A DNA stretch of 64,000 bases from Podospora comata (taxonomy: Eukaryota > Ascomycota > Sordariomycetes > Sordariales > Podosporaceae), in NCBI GenBank assembly GCA_017354895.1, contig CP071493.1, forward strand, positions 6,014,001 through 6,078,000, written 5' to 3'. The notes beneath the pieces were generated by a model that had not been told where the DNA came from, did no database searches, and worked only from the letters and a program-made list of their open reading frames with translations. Shown here piece after piece: positions 1 through 12,711 of the stretch. A program made the position numbers and the translations under genes. How positions within the stretch are numbered: the first letter of the stretch is position 1; every line of letters starts with the position of its first letter.

Positions 1-134
1 CCTGCGTATACTGCTGCAAATTTCATGCTGATTTAAGAACAGAAAGCCGCCATGCATAATACCCAATTGCCTGCTTCTCATGCCTTTCCGTCTATGTGCC
101 TAAGTCAAATCATACACTGCTTTCTCACCTTTCC

Positions 135-1633
135 CTAAGCCTCCAGCTTCTTCCCCTCCATCGTCTTGATGTACTTCGTGTGCAACTCTGCCACAGCCGG
201 AATAATCAAGCTCTCAATTTCCGCCTCTGGCTCCTGCTCCGGCAAGCTCTTCGGATCCAACGGCTCGTCCTTCTCCGCCTCCTTCGCATCATCCAGTTTA
301 CCCCCCTGCGGTATCCGGATCCACTTGTCCGGATTCCCAGGACTGACAAACACCACCTCCCACTTCCTCGTCGACAGCAAGTTCCCAATCACCAGGTGGT
401 GCTGATACCGATCCAGCGAGTACTTTGCCTTGTGCACAAGAATCTTGGGGTCAGTCTCCAACTTGAAGGAGACGATCATCCCCTCTGGTGACCACCCCTC
501 TACCAGATTCTTGAGGAATTTGGGGACGGGATCAAGGTCAACAACGAGGCGTTTGCTGCGTGGGACGGAAGGGGAGGAGTCAAAGTTGTCAAAGGTTTCT
601 TCCTCTTCCGAGGCTGATGGCTTTGACGGCTTCTTGTTGAAGGCCTCAACTGCGTCGGTGGATTGGATTTTGTGTTCGGACATACGTTCGGGCTTGGGGT
701 TTGTCAGTAGAGAGCAGAGGGGGAGGATAAGGAGAACGCACAGGTACAAAGAAGTCGCTGACTGCCGCGGCGAGATACAGCAACCCTTTAGGCCCCAGTG
801 GCTTCATCAACTGCGCGATGCCGCGGAGCTCATGGAGGTAGTCGGAGATGCTGACAAAGGGGAGGACAAGAAGCATGTTCTTGTCACGAGCCTCACGGTA
901 TTTCCGGAGGACGTTGAGCATCTTGCCGGCATCCTCGTCACGGGCTACCACGCTTCCGTTGGGGCCTTCGCGGAGGAAGTCGAGGAAGCAGTCGGTGGCA
1001 TGGCTGTAGTGGCGGGAGTAGGGGAGGAGGGAGAATTGACGGTGGCTGTTGAGTGTTAGCTTGACTTATACATTTGGAAGAAGATGCAACTGTAGGTTAC
1101 CCACAGGAAGAGAACCGCATAACCAGCTTCTAGGAAGTACTCAGCGCTAGTCTGAGATCTGAAGTCAGTATTCTTGTCCATCAAGTTCCACCACATCAAC
1201 TTTTCTTCAGAGACAATGTCCCTAGGGGCAAGAGTGGGAGGACCCCTAAACACCATCCCACAATACGCCTCATCATTCTGTAACAACTTCAAAACAAATA
1301 AACAAAAAATCACTTACAGCTCCTCTCGTACCAGCCGAAAAGTTATCAATAAACCGCACAGTCTGCTTCTCTGTTCATCACATCGTCAGCACTCACTCAT
1401 CTTTTCCTGATTCTCACTCGTCCAGACGTCAACATACCCAAAGGCACAGTAGTACCCCCCGAAGTAACCAACACCAACCTCCTCCCCGCCTTGGAGTGAA
1501 ACTCGATAAAGTCCTTCGCCAGCTTTATGTGCTTCTGCAAGTCCTTCGGCGGCGGGTTGGCGCTGAAATAATGATCCTCCGCCAACGCGGCAAGGTTGGA
1601 AGGGGGAGACTCGGAGGGGGTGTGAGGGATCAT
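135..1633 (-). CDS. CAB2: Phosphopantothenoylcysteine synthetase (CoaB-type, eukaryotic)
   Basis: Joins 4'-phosphopantothenate to cysteine, the second step of coenzyme A synthesis from pantothenate; cytosolic/nuclear in yeast. Five exons on the minus strand: 1633-1438, 1370-1318, 1151-1105, 1045-742, 692-135, summing to 386 codons (385 aa). Introns open with GTATGT, GTAAGT, GTGGGT and GTGCGT and close with AG. Family motifs are rebuilt across the joins: SGGTTVPL near residue 62, then DNFSAGTRG, the HRQFSLLPYSRHYSH block, and AAAVSDFFVP before the SEHKIQS segment. These are hallmarks of the eukaryotic enzyme, which lacks the fused decarboxylase of bacterial Dfp. The start is the ATG just before IPHTPSESPP; an upstream in-frame ATG at 1798 would add 55 residues with no family look. 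The 3' neighbour lies outside the window. Confidence 0.93.
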
Positions 1634-2577
1634 CTTGGCTATTCTTTCTTCTGCCAACTGACAATGCTGTGTAAGTGTGCGTGGAATGAGAGCTATCCTT
1701 AAGTTAGCTTTTTTGCAAAGGTAACAAACACATGACGCTGCCATGGGAAGTATATATCCCCAAATTTTGATCATGACCCCCCAAAAGTGGTCTGACACTG
1801 ACTGACCTTCTTCAATCCTTCAACCACGGGATCAAATCAACAACAATTACTGTCCTTGTCCGAATTGAAGTTGGGATAAAAAAATCTGGGTACAACCCGG
1901 GACTGCCGGTCGGTGTAAGCAATGTTGTGTCTGCTCTCTCGAGTATACAAATTGATGCAAGGTGTGTAAGAGATCCAGTCGAATCAGATAAAGCTGCGCT
2001 GCGGCAACAGAGGGGCGGCAAATGCGTCACTTTCGGGATATCCTTGGGAAAGAGAAGCTCGCTCGCTCTGGGGATAGTGGGGTAGGTACCCCATGAGTGG
2101 ACTGCGGGGAACGCCTTCAGCAATCGACTCGAGTGCCCTGGCTGCGGATGAAAGGGGGCATCAATTGTTAGGTAATTCGCACGTACATTACAATCGACCG
2201 ACCCGAATGAACCGAGTCAGTCCCGTGAGCTACGACAGGTGCATATCTGCATGCTTTTGTTTTGTTCTTATGTCCTGTTCCAGTCCTTGATCATACATAC
2301 ATCAATCAGCCCTTCTCCCCCGCCGGCTCATCCAATATCTGTACAAGTCCTCTACGTCATGATAATACAAAAATATATGCTTGTCCTCCCTGTTGAGATG
2401 AGATGTCAAAGAAAATGGCCAATACAAGAGGATATAAAGTGGTGCCTTTCCTTGTCTTCCCTCCAACGCCCCTGTCTATTACTCGCTTTTGCCCCTTTTG
2501 TATGCCCCCAAACGCCAATGCCAACAGCACAAAAAGTGAGCAGTAATAATCGCACATGTCGCTCCTCCTTTTCATCT
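1634..2577. other. Intergenic region between CAB2 5' end and MRS2 3' end
   Basis: Both neighbours are on the minus strand, so this stretch holds the CAB2 promoter and the MRS2 3' untranslated region and terminator. The open frames here are short, overlap in several frames and show no family features. I see no RNA gene or repeat. Confidence 0.6.
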
Positions 2578-4257
2578 TCAGAATGGCCACTTCTTGGCCT
2601 TGGGCTGCTTAGCGTTCTTGAGCATGTTCATCCTCCTCAACCGTTCGCGGTTGGTAGGATCAAGGAGCACGTCGGTGCCGTCCTCACGGTACCAATGGCT
2701 CTGGCCGCCTCCTCTTCGCACGTCGTGAATGTTCATCTTGACCCGGCCGATCTTGCGGAGCTTGACCAATCCATACCAGCAGACAATGAGCGAGGCAATG
2801 GATGACACTCCAGTGACGGCCCCGAAACCCCAGTTGGTTTCCTCTATGAAATTCTCCAGGTTCATGCCGTACAGGCCTGCTAGGAAAGTGCCCATGGCAA
2901 GACCGAGAGTGCCAACACTGAACTTGAGGTCGAGAAGCATGAGCGAGTTGCGGTTGGCATCGAGAATAGCACGGATACTAGAGCACTGTCAGCTGGGTTC
3001 GACCAAGAACAAAAAGACCCGATATGCACATACATTTCTTCCGTGTTCCTGATACTCGAGACCAAGTTGCTCGCCTCCTGCACCACTTCGTCGCAAATCT
3101 TGTTGTACGATTCCAGCAGCAATTCAACCTCCGTGTGGTCGTCCTCCCCACGGAACAAATCATGCGTCTTCTCAGTGAGATACATAGCCGCAAGATCATC
3201 ATCCGCCTCAAGCAATTCCTCAATAGCGTCCCTGACCAACTTTGCCTTTTGCTCAAACGTGCTAACCCGCTTGGACAAGACGAGCAAAATCCGGAGCTTC
3301 TCCCGATCAATATCGTCCTCCAGCTCACTGAGCACACGAATAACGGGGTCCCGCACCGATTCAAAGTCAGCTTCCAGCTCCGAAGTAACCGACATCAGCA
3401 CCGCTTCCAGCGCCCTGAACTCGTATGGCAAGCTATTCGCCCCGGCCGCCTGCTTCTGCTGAAGCTTCCCTTGCAAATCATACATAAATGCCGACTGGGG
3501 ATACGACGACTTTGACCCGTACACATCAAACAGCAGCACCCGATCATGCTTAATCAGCACCTTCAAGTGCAGCAAGTTGAGCAGAATCGCCGACGGTCGA
3601 ACGAGAATATGTGGCAGGTTGGACGAGTCAATCTTTCGGAGATCGCGAGGTAAGAGGCCGTACTATTTCGCACACAAAGCCGTTAGTCTACCAATTCCCC
3701 CTCCCAATTAGTCTTCTAACTTCTCATACCTTCGCAATAAGCTCACTCTTCTTCAACTCGCCATCCACCATAATAACATCCCCATTCCCATCCACCTCGG
3801 TACACCTCAACCTCGGATCCAGCGCCGCCTTGCTCGTCAGCGCCCTCCTCTGGAAAATACTCCCCGACTCCTCCTCCAACTGCACCGGCAAGTCATCCTC
3901 CTTCAGCAGCTCCCTCGCCTTCTTCGGCGCACTCCCAAACAACCAATCCTGCCACGACCTCTTGCACGCCACCTCTTCCCTCCCGACCGGTGGTTTCTTT
4001 TCCCCACCACTACTACTACTCGAAGCCCACCTCTCTTTTGTCGCCCCCGGTTGTTTCCTCAGCTCCAGCTGCGGCAATAACCCGCCCTGTCTCTGTTCCC
4101 CCACACCCCGACATCTCGTAGAGACATTGCGCCTCGTCGAAACACCCAGGCGAATAGTATATTCAGCATAACACAACCCCTCGGATTGGGCGTGCAAATA
4201 TCGAAGGAGACTCCGCGATGGCGTTGCTACTGCTGCAGGTCTTAATGCCGGAGGCAT
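2578..4257 (-). CDS. MRS2: Mitochondrial inner-membrane magnesium channel Mrs2 (CorA family)
   Basis: Mg2+ channel of the mitochondrial inner membrane. Three exons: 4257-3730, 3662-3034, 2977-2578, giving 519 codons (518 aa). The N-terminus (MPPALRPAAVATPSRSLLRY) is basic and lacks acidic residues, as expected for a matrix-targeting signal. The middle holds the long CorA helical domain (SELEADFESVRDPVIRVLSE, then DLAAMYLTEK). Two transmembrane helices follow, separated by the diagnostic YGMN filter motif at about residues 422-425 and an acidic loop (ENFIEETNWG). The intron 2 junction rebuilds TEEIIRAILDANRNSLM, which is typical of fungal Mrs2. The last ~50 residues are basic. Fungi often carry a second paralogue (Lpe10); its absence here cannot be judged from one window. 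Confidence 0.95.
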
Positions 4258-4602
4258 CGCAGCTCGGAAAGGGGGGGGAAGGTCTGGTGCGGCGGTAGTG
4301 TTTCTTTCTTTTCGCTGTCGAAACTTGGCGAAAACAAAAAAAAAAAGATTCCCCAAAGTCTGAACTCTCGATGATGCAGGTCCCCGCAGGGTCGGTCCGT
4401 GCGTTGCTCGGCAGACTGTAAGAGTATCTACCACAACAGTCAGGGTTAAGTGTGGGAAGAGCATCAATCCTCGTTATTTTCCACCCTCAGGTGAGGAGAG
4501 ATAGAGAAAGAGGTGAAAATCTCTGTGTTGCAAGATGGGAAAAGAGAGGTTCAAATTCTGCATAAAGAGATGAGCAAAAAGAATGCAAAATTTAAACTGA
4601 AA
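4258..4602. other. MRS2 upstream region
   Basis: Short region between the MRS2 start codon and the 3' side of the tRNA-Gly gene. It holds an A10 tract near 4340 and presumably the MRS2 leader and promoter. No gene seen. Confidence 0.5.
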
Positions 4603-4673
4603 TGCATCAGCCGTGAATCGAACACGGGGCCCATCGATGGCAACGATGGATTTTACCACTAAACCACTGATGC
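4603..4673 (-). tRNA. tRNA-Gly (anticodon GCC)
   Basis: On the minus strand a 71-nt cloverleaf starts GCATCAG and ends CTGATGC plus discriminator A, with full pairing of the 7-bp acceptor stem. The D arm reads GGTTTAGTGGTAAAA, the anticodon loop is TTGCCAT, and the T arm has GTTCGATTC. There is no intron. Internal A and B boxes match polymerase III promoters. Confidence 0.96.
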
Positions 4674-5134
4674 TGTTTTATTGGGTGATGGTTTGCTGCA
4701 AAAACTGGTCTTATGTTTGAATTTGTTGCATGCGGCCCCCTTTCCTCGGGATGACCTGCAAGCACACCATCATCTTTGACTACTCTCTTCCCTACAGGAA
4801 ACTCCCATGATTCATCCACCACGATACACGAAGTTAATACGAAGCTCTCGTAGCAGTAAATAATATTATGCATTGTAATAACTATGAAAAATGAAGAACC
4901 GGGGAATCACTAGAATAAAACCGACGACTGAAGACAGTAAAGGCCCACCTCTGTGGTAAACCCATCCATCCTCTTCGAGAAACAAAAACCATGACACTAA
5001 AACGTCTGAGGGAAAAGAAGAACCCTTCCAAAGTACCCCGTTCCATCCTTCTTTTCTACTGTCTCCAACTTGTAACTTTAAAACACGAAAAAGAAACAAT
5101 ACAACCACACCATCATTACACTTCGTCATCCAAC
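4674..5134. other. Intergenic, tRNA-Gly 5' flank and RhoGEF 3' region
   Basis: Holds the tRNA-Gly 5' flank and the 3' untranslated region of the minus-strand RhoGEF gene. Nothing else is recognisable. Confidence 0.5.
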
Positions 5135-8100
5135 TCACGCACTCTTCTCTGTGTGCCCATCATTCAACAACATCTCCAACACGATCTGACCGCCGGGAAC
5201 CTCAGGGTGGCTCATGCAAATCTTGACCGTCCCCTTCGAATCCGGCTGCCCGCCATTAGCTGATCCCACCAGCCCGGGTGGCAGACCGCCAGGACCGTTT
5301 GCCATGCCGCTTCCTGTCGGCCCCCTAAATCCGTAATCCAAACACCTCACATCTCTACCCGCAATGATCTGTCTCAACCTCCCATTCTCCGCATTCCTCA
5401 CCTCCACGTAATCATCATTGAACAATAGCAAGTACTGTCCAAACATGGTCGCCGCCTTTGCCTTCTTTTGCTTGCCCGAGTACTCCATAATCAGCGTCCG
5501 GCTGATTTCTCCATGCTTATCAACATAGACCGCACAGTCCTCGTATGTAAGCAGGAACTCTTGGTCGTTGAGCTTGAACATGCCCAGCGGTCTCTGATTG
5601 ATTCTTGAGGCGATGTTGGCAATCGCTGGCGCACTCAGGTCTCGAGGAATCGACTGCGTAACCTTCTTGTCGAGGGTCAACAGCTCAAAGCCCTTGGCCG
5701 AGGCAACAGCAATGTAGGACTGGAAGAGATTGAGAGAGAAGCACTCGGCGGGGATGTAAAACTCGTCAAAATCGCGGAATGATTCTGTGGAGCCGGCGCC
5801 GCCCTTACGGCCGCCAAAGAGCCGGGATCTCTTCTCAGTTGCCTTTTGGAAGACCGGCTCGAGAACCTTGAACGTGTTGTGCATGCCCTCCTTGCGCTTG
5901 TAAAACAAGAGAGTCCTATCCTTCATGCGTGCCGTGGCGAAGAAAGCGACGTCCTTGGCCAACCGCTGAGGTGCCCGGCGGGGGTTGTCATGGGATGGTG
6001 CAGGGAAATTGGAGACGGGGGCAACCACGTCGAGAGGATATGAAATTAGCGATCTGTCGGCGATGAGGAGACAGACCGAAAAGTCTTCCAAGACGGTGAT
6101 TTGGGTGACTTTGCTGATTTGCACCGTCCTCGTCCAACCGCGAGGATTTGATGACTCCGATATGTACACGCCATAGTCCGTTCCAATGGCGATCATCGAC
6201 TTGCCAAAAGCAGTGAAGGCGCAGGCGCAGTTCACGGTAGCTCTGCAGACTGGTGGAGGTCCCCGACCTGGGCCATACACCTGCTCCATCTCTCTGATGG
6301 CTCGATCCAAGGGAGTACCCCGAATCGATACACTCGGTTGCCTGCCCATAAGTGAGATAGAATCATAGGCGAAGGCACCATCAGATAAGATGCGCAGCCG
6401 GAATGGTTCCGCATTCTGCGCATGCAATGCTCGTGCGTGTCTGGTCTTTGCTTCAATAATGGCTGAGCACCAAGCCGCCCTTTCCTGGGCCGACGAGGCA
6501 TAGAGGGTGTAGATCTCGTGACCGAGATGCTTGATACGGAAGGGGTAGATGATCTTCCCGTCGTCTGTGCCACCAGAGCCTAGGCGAGTAACCGTACTCA
6601 TAGATCCCATGGAAGAATTCGTTCCGGCATGCTCAAGCCCAGGACGCTCTGCCCCATTAGAGGCCACCTTATTCAGCTGCGTACCCGAACCAGCTGCGAC
6701 CGCTGTTCTGGTCAGCGGTGCTGTCAAGCTCTTTTGTTTGGCAACCGGATCATCATTCAAACTCTCCAAGAAGAGCAGCGGCATTGGAATTGGCTACATC
6801 GATTGTTAGCATCAGGCATGAGTTGTAAATAATGCCAGGAAAATTACTCACCTCCTTTGAAACATCGTACTTCTTGTCACCCCTCCCATCCTTTGAGGCG
6901 ACACCCTTGGCCAGGATAAAATAGTGATCAAAAAGAAACGCGTGTGTATCAACCCAACGGACGCCTTTTGAGCCCTGTCTCTGTAGCTCGCCCTGCTTGA
7001 GTAATTCTCGGCCGAGATGGTCGAGGTTCAGTACTGACTGGAAACCTGGACGCAGCACTAATTGTCCCTGAAGTTCAATCAACTCAACCTTCTTCGTCAT
7101 CTCAGCAACCTTCTCATCGCATTCGTGAGTGACTGCTTTGATTTCCTCCAGAGCCTTGACAAGATTGGCCTTCTCCTCGCTTTCCCCAAGCATGTTCTTT
7201 TTGACCGTCTCCAAGAGAAGGCCGTATCGTTGTAGCCGGGTGATGGGTGCCTTCACGAATGTGGTCCATTCGAGGCGCTTCGAACGCTTGTGATCTCTGA
7301 CCACGTCGAGGAACTGGCGGAACAAAAGATTTCTGCTCGCCTCTCTCCTGATCAAGTATGTGGCGTGTGGGAAGGATGAACAATACTCGATGTAAATCGG
7401 CCTGGCCTTTCTGATCCACTCCCTGAACAGATCACTAAAGCCAACAATCCACGGCCCTTGCTCCTGTTGGCGATACTTGAGCTGAGAAAGGAGGTGTTCT
7501 TTGTTGATTTGCTGGACGGCATCAACCTTTCCAAACACGGCCTCGAGGAACTTTTCGAGTCTGTTTGCCGCGATAATCGGTGGCTGGTAGACCCGAAGTT
7601 GATCCCTGTAAAGCAGCCGGAGAACATCGAGCTGGTTCATGAAGTCTTCCTCACCCGTGACAATTTCGTGCAGAACGTTCTGTCTCTCGACTTCCTTCTT
7701 GTGCTTAGATTTGATGTCTTCCATGGCCACGCCGTGGAAAGTGGCCCAGTCAAGGGTGGGTGTGTCGTCCTCGGACATCATGTTGTCCAGGTTCACCTTC
7801 TTAAGCGTCCGGCCGCAATGCTGGGAGTAGCATCTCACAGGAATGCCATCTCCATGCAACCTGGGGACCATGCCCTCATCTTCATGCAGCTTTGGAGCGT
7901 AGCACCCAGAGCCAGTAAGTTGCCACAGCACACCGGACAGTTGACCTTTGCCGAACTTGACCCATTCTTCCTCGGGTATCAGGATTCCAGCCGCAAACAT
8001 GGATTCGACGACGTTGGCGCTCAGAAGCTCAGCGTCGGCGACATTCATGGTCGGAACTTTAGCACAGAAAAGCTTGAGAACGCCCTCTTCGATGGTCTTC

Positions 8101-10559
8101 CTTTTCAGATCTGGCTCGCCCTCAGCCATCTCGCGGATCCAGGCAGTTATGCCACTAAGAGCCCATGGCTCTGCACACCGCTTAATATCGGCGGCATTAA
8201 GCTTCGAAGGAACAAATTTCTTCCGTCTTCCAGTGGGCAGCGTTATCATATCATAGCCAGCCATGGAAGATGGAGTACCCGTCTCATAGCCTTCATATGC
8301 GGCGCCTTGTGGGTAGGGAAGCTGGTGTTGCTGCGACATCTGCTTCTGCGCGCGCCTCCGCTCCTCGGCGGCATCTGTCCTAGACCTTGCAGGTGCCACC
8401 ACTGGAGGGGTATTGCTGTGGCTCGACAAAGATATCGACCTTTCAACTTGTTGTTGCTGGATCGCATGTTGACCTGGATACATCTCGTGGTTATCAGGCG
8501 GATAAGGAAGTCGAGAGTCTGCACTCAGAGAATGATTGTGCTGATAATCGGCTCTGTTTACCAGATCTGGGGCAAGGTGGGAGCCACTGTGTCGTCCTTC
8601 TAGACTTGGAGGGATGGCAGGCAGAGGTCGGTTAGACAGGCCGGGGTGCCAAAACATCTGATCGTACGGATACTCCTCTTTAGAAGGGGAGTCACTGCTC
8701 TGCCGCGAGTGAAGTGACACCCTCTCATCACCCTCATCAAAGCTCAGACGGTGGACCTGGGGCTGTTGGAGACCACCAGTGCCGCCATAGTCTACCGATG
8801 CTTCGGAAAAGGGTGCATAATCAGGGACTTGTCCCGGAACTGGGAGCGGTCGTGGACCGTCATGAGCTGTAGCTGGCGGCGAGTTGACATCGTTTCCATA
8901 ATGAAGATTCCCAGCATAGCCGCCGCCATACATTCCTAGATCCATTCCACCATAGTCGCTATCAGTGCTAGGCTGCTCCTCCGCAGGCGTAGAAAGCTGA
9001 GATCCCAACGGAGCAGGGATTGGCGTGCCTGCTGAAGGTGCAGACGAAGACGAGGGTTTGTAATCAGGATATCCAGGGAAAGACATTCCGCCAAACCTTC
9101 GGTCGTCAAGATCATCTTGCATAGCCTGGAGCCCCGCGGCGCCCTCAGGGTCGCTTTCCTCGGAGTCCCAGTTATATGTCGTCGAGATATCATTATTGCT
9201 AGTCAGAGCAGAGGAGGCATCGGATGGGTGTCGATTCAACAGCGAGTTCGTCGCAGTTTGCATCGTAGTGCCAGACGCATTAGAGCCATAACGCCGCACC
9301 ATGTCCAAGTTATTGTCAGACAAAGCGCCATTAACGGGCAAGGGCCGCTGCCCACGGGAAGGAATCCCAAGGTCAGAAACAATATCCTGGATCAAGCTGT
9401 CCTGAGTAAACCGCGTGTCGCTATTACTTCGTCCGTTCGCTCTCCAACTTGCTCCCTCCGTCAAGTCGTCCAATGGGCGGTTGGGAAGAGGAGCATTTGT
9501 TGGGTGGCGGGATATCAGAGAGTTTTGATACCCATGATTTGGGGGTGAAGGTATTGGCGATGTGTGCGAGTTAGCTCGAGAGGCCCGGTTGGCAAAAGAG
9601 GTGGGATCTGGAGAGTATCCTGGACCAACTGGAATCTGGGAATGCGTTGGATAAGGTGCTTGTGAGCTCGAGGCAGAGAGCCCAGGGCTCTGTGGGATGT
9701 TGGCTCCATTGGTAGCATAAGAATTGGAGTATTGCTGTCCGCCATAATTTGCCGGGTACTGTGATTCACGGGGAGAGCTAACGGATGATGGAGTTGGTGC
9801 TTGTTGGGCATACTGCGGACTGTGAAGTGTTGGCTCAAAAGAAGAGTTTGGAAGCGCCGGAGAAGTAGTGGCCGAGGGCTGTTGAGCCCCCCCATAACCT
9901 GAGGGCGGAGGAGGAACATAGGCCGCAGACACATGAGGGACCGTGGCTGAACTGTAATTATAACCATAGTTGTTGTTATTGTACCCTGCAACGGTAGAGT
10001 GCCTTTGCGGAACCACAGCAGTGGCGTTCGCATACGCAGCTGGGTTGTACGCTTGGGGAGTGAAGTTCTGAGGGGGCGCGTTGTAAGTTGGGCTCGCTGT
10101 GGGCGTATATCGGTTCGCCGCTGGTGATGGGTGGTATGGAAGTGAGGTGGATTGCGATCGAGCAAAATGCTGGGGATTATACGTAGAATGTGATGGGGGT
10201 GGAGGCGGGACGTTGCCCTGGAACTGTCGTTGATAGGCAGTGTTGGGGGTCAGCGGAGGAGGTGGCATGTAGCTTGCTCGGTTCGACGGCGGCGGCGGAG
10301 GTGGTGGTTGAGAATCTACCGTCGGACTCGTTATGAAAAGCTCGTCTTCACCCCTCCCCACATTGTTGTTACCGATGTAGAGGGGCTGAGGTCTGGGTGC
10401 GGCCACATCCTGATCGAAGAAACTCGAGTCGTCCCCGTTATTGAAGCTCGGTTGTCGTTGAGGGTATCCTGCCGGCTGTTGTTGCGCACCGCCGGCAACA
10501 GGATACTGCGCGGGGGGCACATGGCCATAGCGGCGCGACTCGTCCCCGCGAAATGACAT
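5135..10559 (-). CDS. rom2: Rho1 guanine-nucleotide exchange factor, Rom1/Rom2 type (DEP-DH-PH-CNH)
   Basis: Activates the small GTPase Rho1 at the plasma membrane in the cell-wall-integrity pathway. Two exons: 10559-6852 and 6793-5135 (1789 codons, 1788 aa), with a 58-nt GTGAGT...TAG intron. Residues 1-750 are a long disordered region rich in Pro, Ser, Tyr, Gln and Asn with poly-Pro runs. A DEP domain follows at about 790-880 (CAEPWALSGITAWIREMAEG). The DH (RhoGEF) domain is at about 955-1165 (HEIVTGEEDFMNQLDVL; FVKAPITRLQRYGLLLE). A split PH domain runs to about 1350 (YTLYASSAQERAAWCSAI), then a CNH domain at about 1380-1760 (GTDYGVYISE; GFELLTLDKK). This order is that of Rom2 and fungal RGF1. 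The start MSFRGDESRRYG is the first ATG of the open frame. Confidence 0.95.
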
Positions 10560-12711
10560 GGTGATGATTGTAGAGACAAGCGCCGGCTGGGAGATATTTC
10601 TGACACTGGAGAGAGCGCAGAGGCTGAGAGAGAGAAAAGGGTAGGCGCGGCGATACCTCGTCCTCTCGCGCGCAGAGTACTACCGAGCGGTTTCGATACA
10701 AGTGGACACCTTCGCGAGGGTGACCTGGTCAAACGACGGCAACCTGGAAGGTTCAGTGTAGGATCTGAAAGGCGAACGGGCCAGGGGCAATGTAGATAGG
10801 GTATATGGAGCTCAAGAGTCAATCGTAAGACAACCGCGTGGAACCGGCCTCCGCATATGTGCGCTACAAAGCACGGCGCTCGAATATCGATTATCGGCGA
10901 CGGTTGGAGGCGTCGACGAAGTTATCAAGACATGGTTCGGGTCCCTCGTGAACAGTGGATCGATGCCCTGGGTCGTGGGTCGGCAAAGTGGATGCAAGAG
11001 GTAAGACGCCGTTACAAGGCCTGCGTGCCTTGTGCCTGTTCGCCGGGCGGCGTGTGGGTGTGTGGAGGTGGAGTCCTCTGGCTCTGGCAAGGTCACAGTC
11101 AACCCTGGGCCTTGTCACTGGGCAAGTTGCGAGGTGCTGTCGTCAGATGCTGTCGGGTGCTTCTGTAGCACACCAGCAGATGGTTGAAGAATGGCAAAAT
11201 GAAGCGCGAAGCGCTGTGGTGCTAGGTTCTCGTGATCGCCCCGAGGTTTGGGATCTCAAACAGCGGCGACCTGTGTGAGGATTGAGTTTGAGTTGTTGAC
11301 TGCAGGTGAGCCCAAGCCACAGATGGCTTGAGCCTTTTCCTCTTCGTAGCGTCGCAGACGGAGACGGGAGTCAAAAGAGGCGCAGGGCCCGAGGCAGACA
11401 ATCAGGCTCGATGGCGACAAAAGGACGGCAAAAGAACCCAACAAGACATATATAAGTTGACACGAAGAACTGCTAATCTTGGCCCTTCCCGTCATTCGGT
11501 GTTCCCAAGCAATGATCACTGCAGTCTCCTCGGCTCTTCACCCTCTTCAAGTCACGTTGGCCTGGTGAACAATGGCTTTTGTCGCACAGCCAGCACTTTT
11601 TGGCTCGCATGGGTCGGAGTTCATCCTTTCGTGGAGGACTTGGCTTGGGACCTCCCGTTCCATAGCCACTTATCACCATCTGGCTGTTGTTCTCCGTCAC
11701 ATCAACGTCTACAAACCAATAAGCCTTGAATCATGACGGATAACGGCATGTAAGTCTACGTGAGAGACTACAGTCACCAGTCGAATAGACAATCTACCTG
11801 TATTGAGCACGTATGTCATATATTTGCCCAGATTGTGAGTAAGTCTGGGCGCCTCTCGACCACTCATGATTACATGGCGACAGCTTGATGTCACAAGAAA
11901 ACGGTGTAGAAAGCAGCATGATCCTCGGCACGAGGGCACTCAAAAATATTCGAAAAGGTATTTACTACTCTCCAAGGTCTTGATTCTGCATTGGGGTCCA
12001 CATTACTTTGTCCACATCAAACGTGCCATACATACCATAGACAGTGGACAGAATCTAAATCAGCATGCATGTACCAGACCCCAGTATGCGCCACATCAAA
12101 GTTTGCTCAGATATACATCAACCCAGGTCCTGCGAGCCATGTGGTATTCAAAAATATAGACCAAATATCGGGCCCTCCCACGCTCATCCTTCTCGCGAGA
12201 TGTTTTGAGGCGCATCTCGAATACATACATCACTTTCCCTGTCTCAGCATTAGGATGAGGGGCACAGAGGGGTTAAGTGCCAAGCCAGGCACTGGCACCT
12301 TCCAACTAACACACGACCGGGGAAGCATGGGAGATTCCCAAATACCTATCAGAGGGCCCAGAGAAATCTTTGGGTTGTTTTCCGTGTCGCAGTGCCGCAT
12401 TCGAAGTTTCGAGATGCTCTGCTGTTGGTAAGCGCCGCCCTCGAAATAAGGGGGATGACGGCAGTGCGGGGTTCAGCTAGGTCTCCGCCGCGGGAGCTCT
12501 CTCGTCATCCATTTGGACCCCACTTCACCAGCGATCCGATCCTCGGGTTTCCGAAGTGTCCCCCGCCATTGCTCCCGCGTGTGTCTGGATTTTCCCTTCT
12601 CAAATATCGCGAGCTTCCCCGAGTATCTTGTCTCTTCCGTCCAGCTCAGGCACTCCCAATCGATCACTCAACCTCAAGTAAACCTCCAACCTTCGAAACA
12701 AAACCGTCAAA
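10560..12711. other. Divergent promoter region between RhoGEF and SOD1
   Basis: 2.15 kb shared by two genes that point away from each other. The first ~400 nt probably form a long RhoGEF leader. A TATA-like acatatataagtt lies near 11446, but no convincing gene follows it. Many overlapping short frames exist in all directions, with no domain signature, so I call none. Confidence 0.55.

Noticed and set aside
10331-10822. 163-codon minus-strand frame over the RhoGEF start
   Set aside because: Overlaps the RhoGEF N-terminus in another frame and the leader; no support.
11446-11458. TATA-like acatatataagtt between RhoGEF and SOD1
   Set aside because: No gene begins at a suitable distance on either strand, so I did not call it a promoter.
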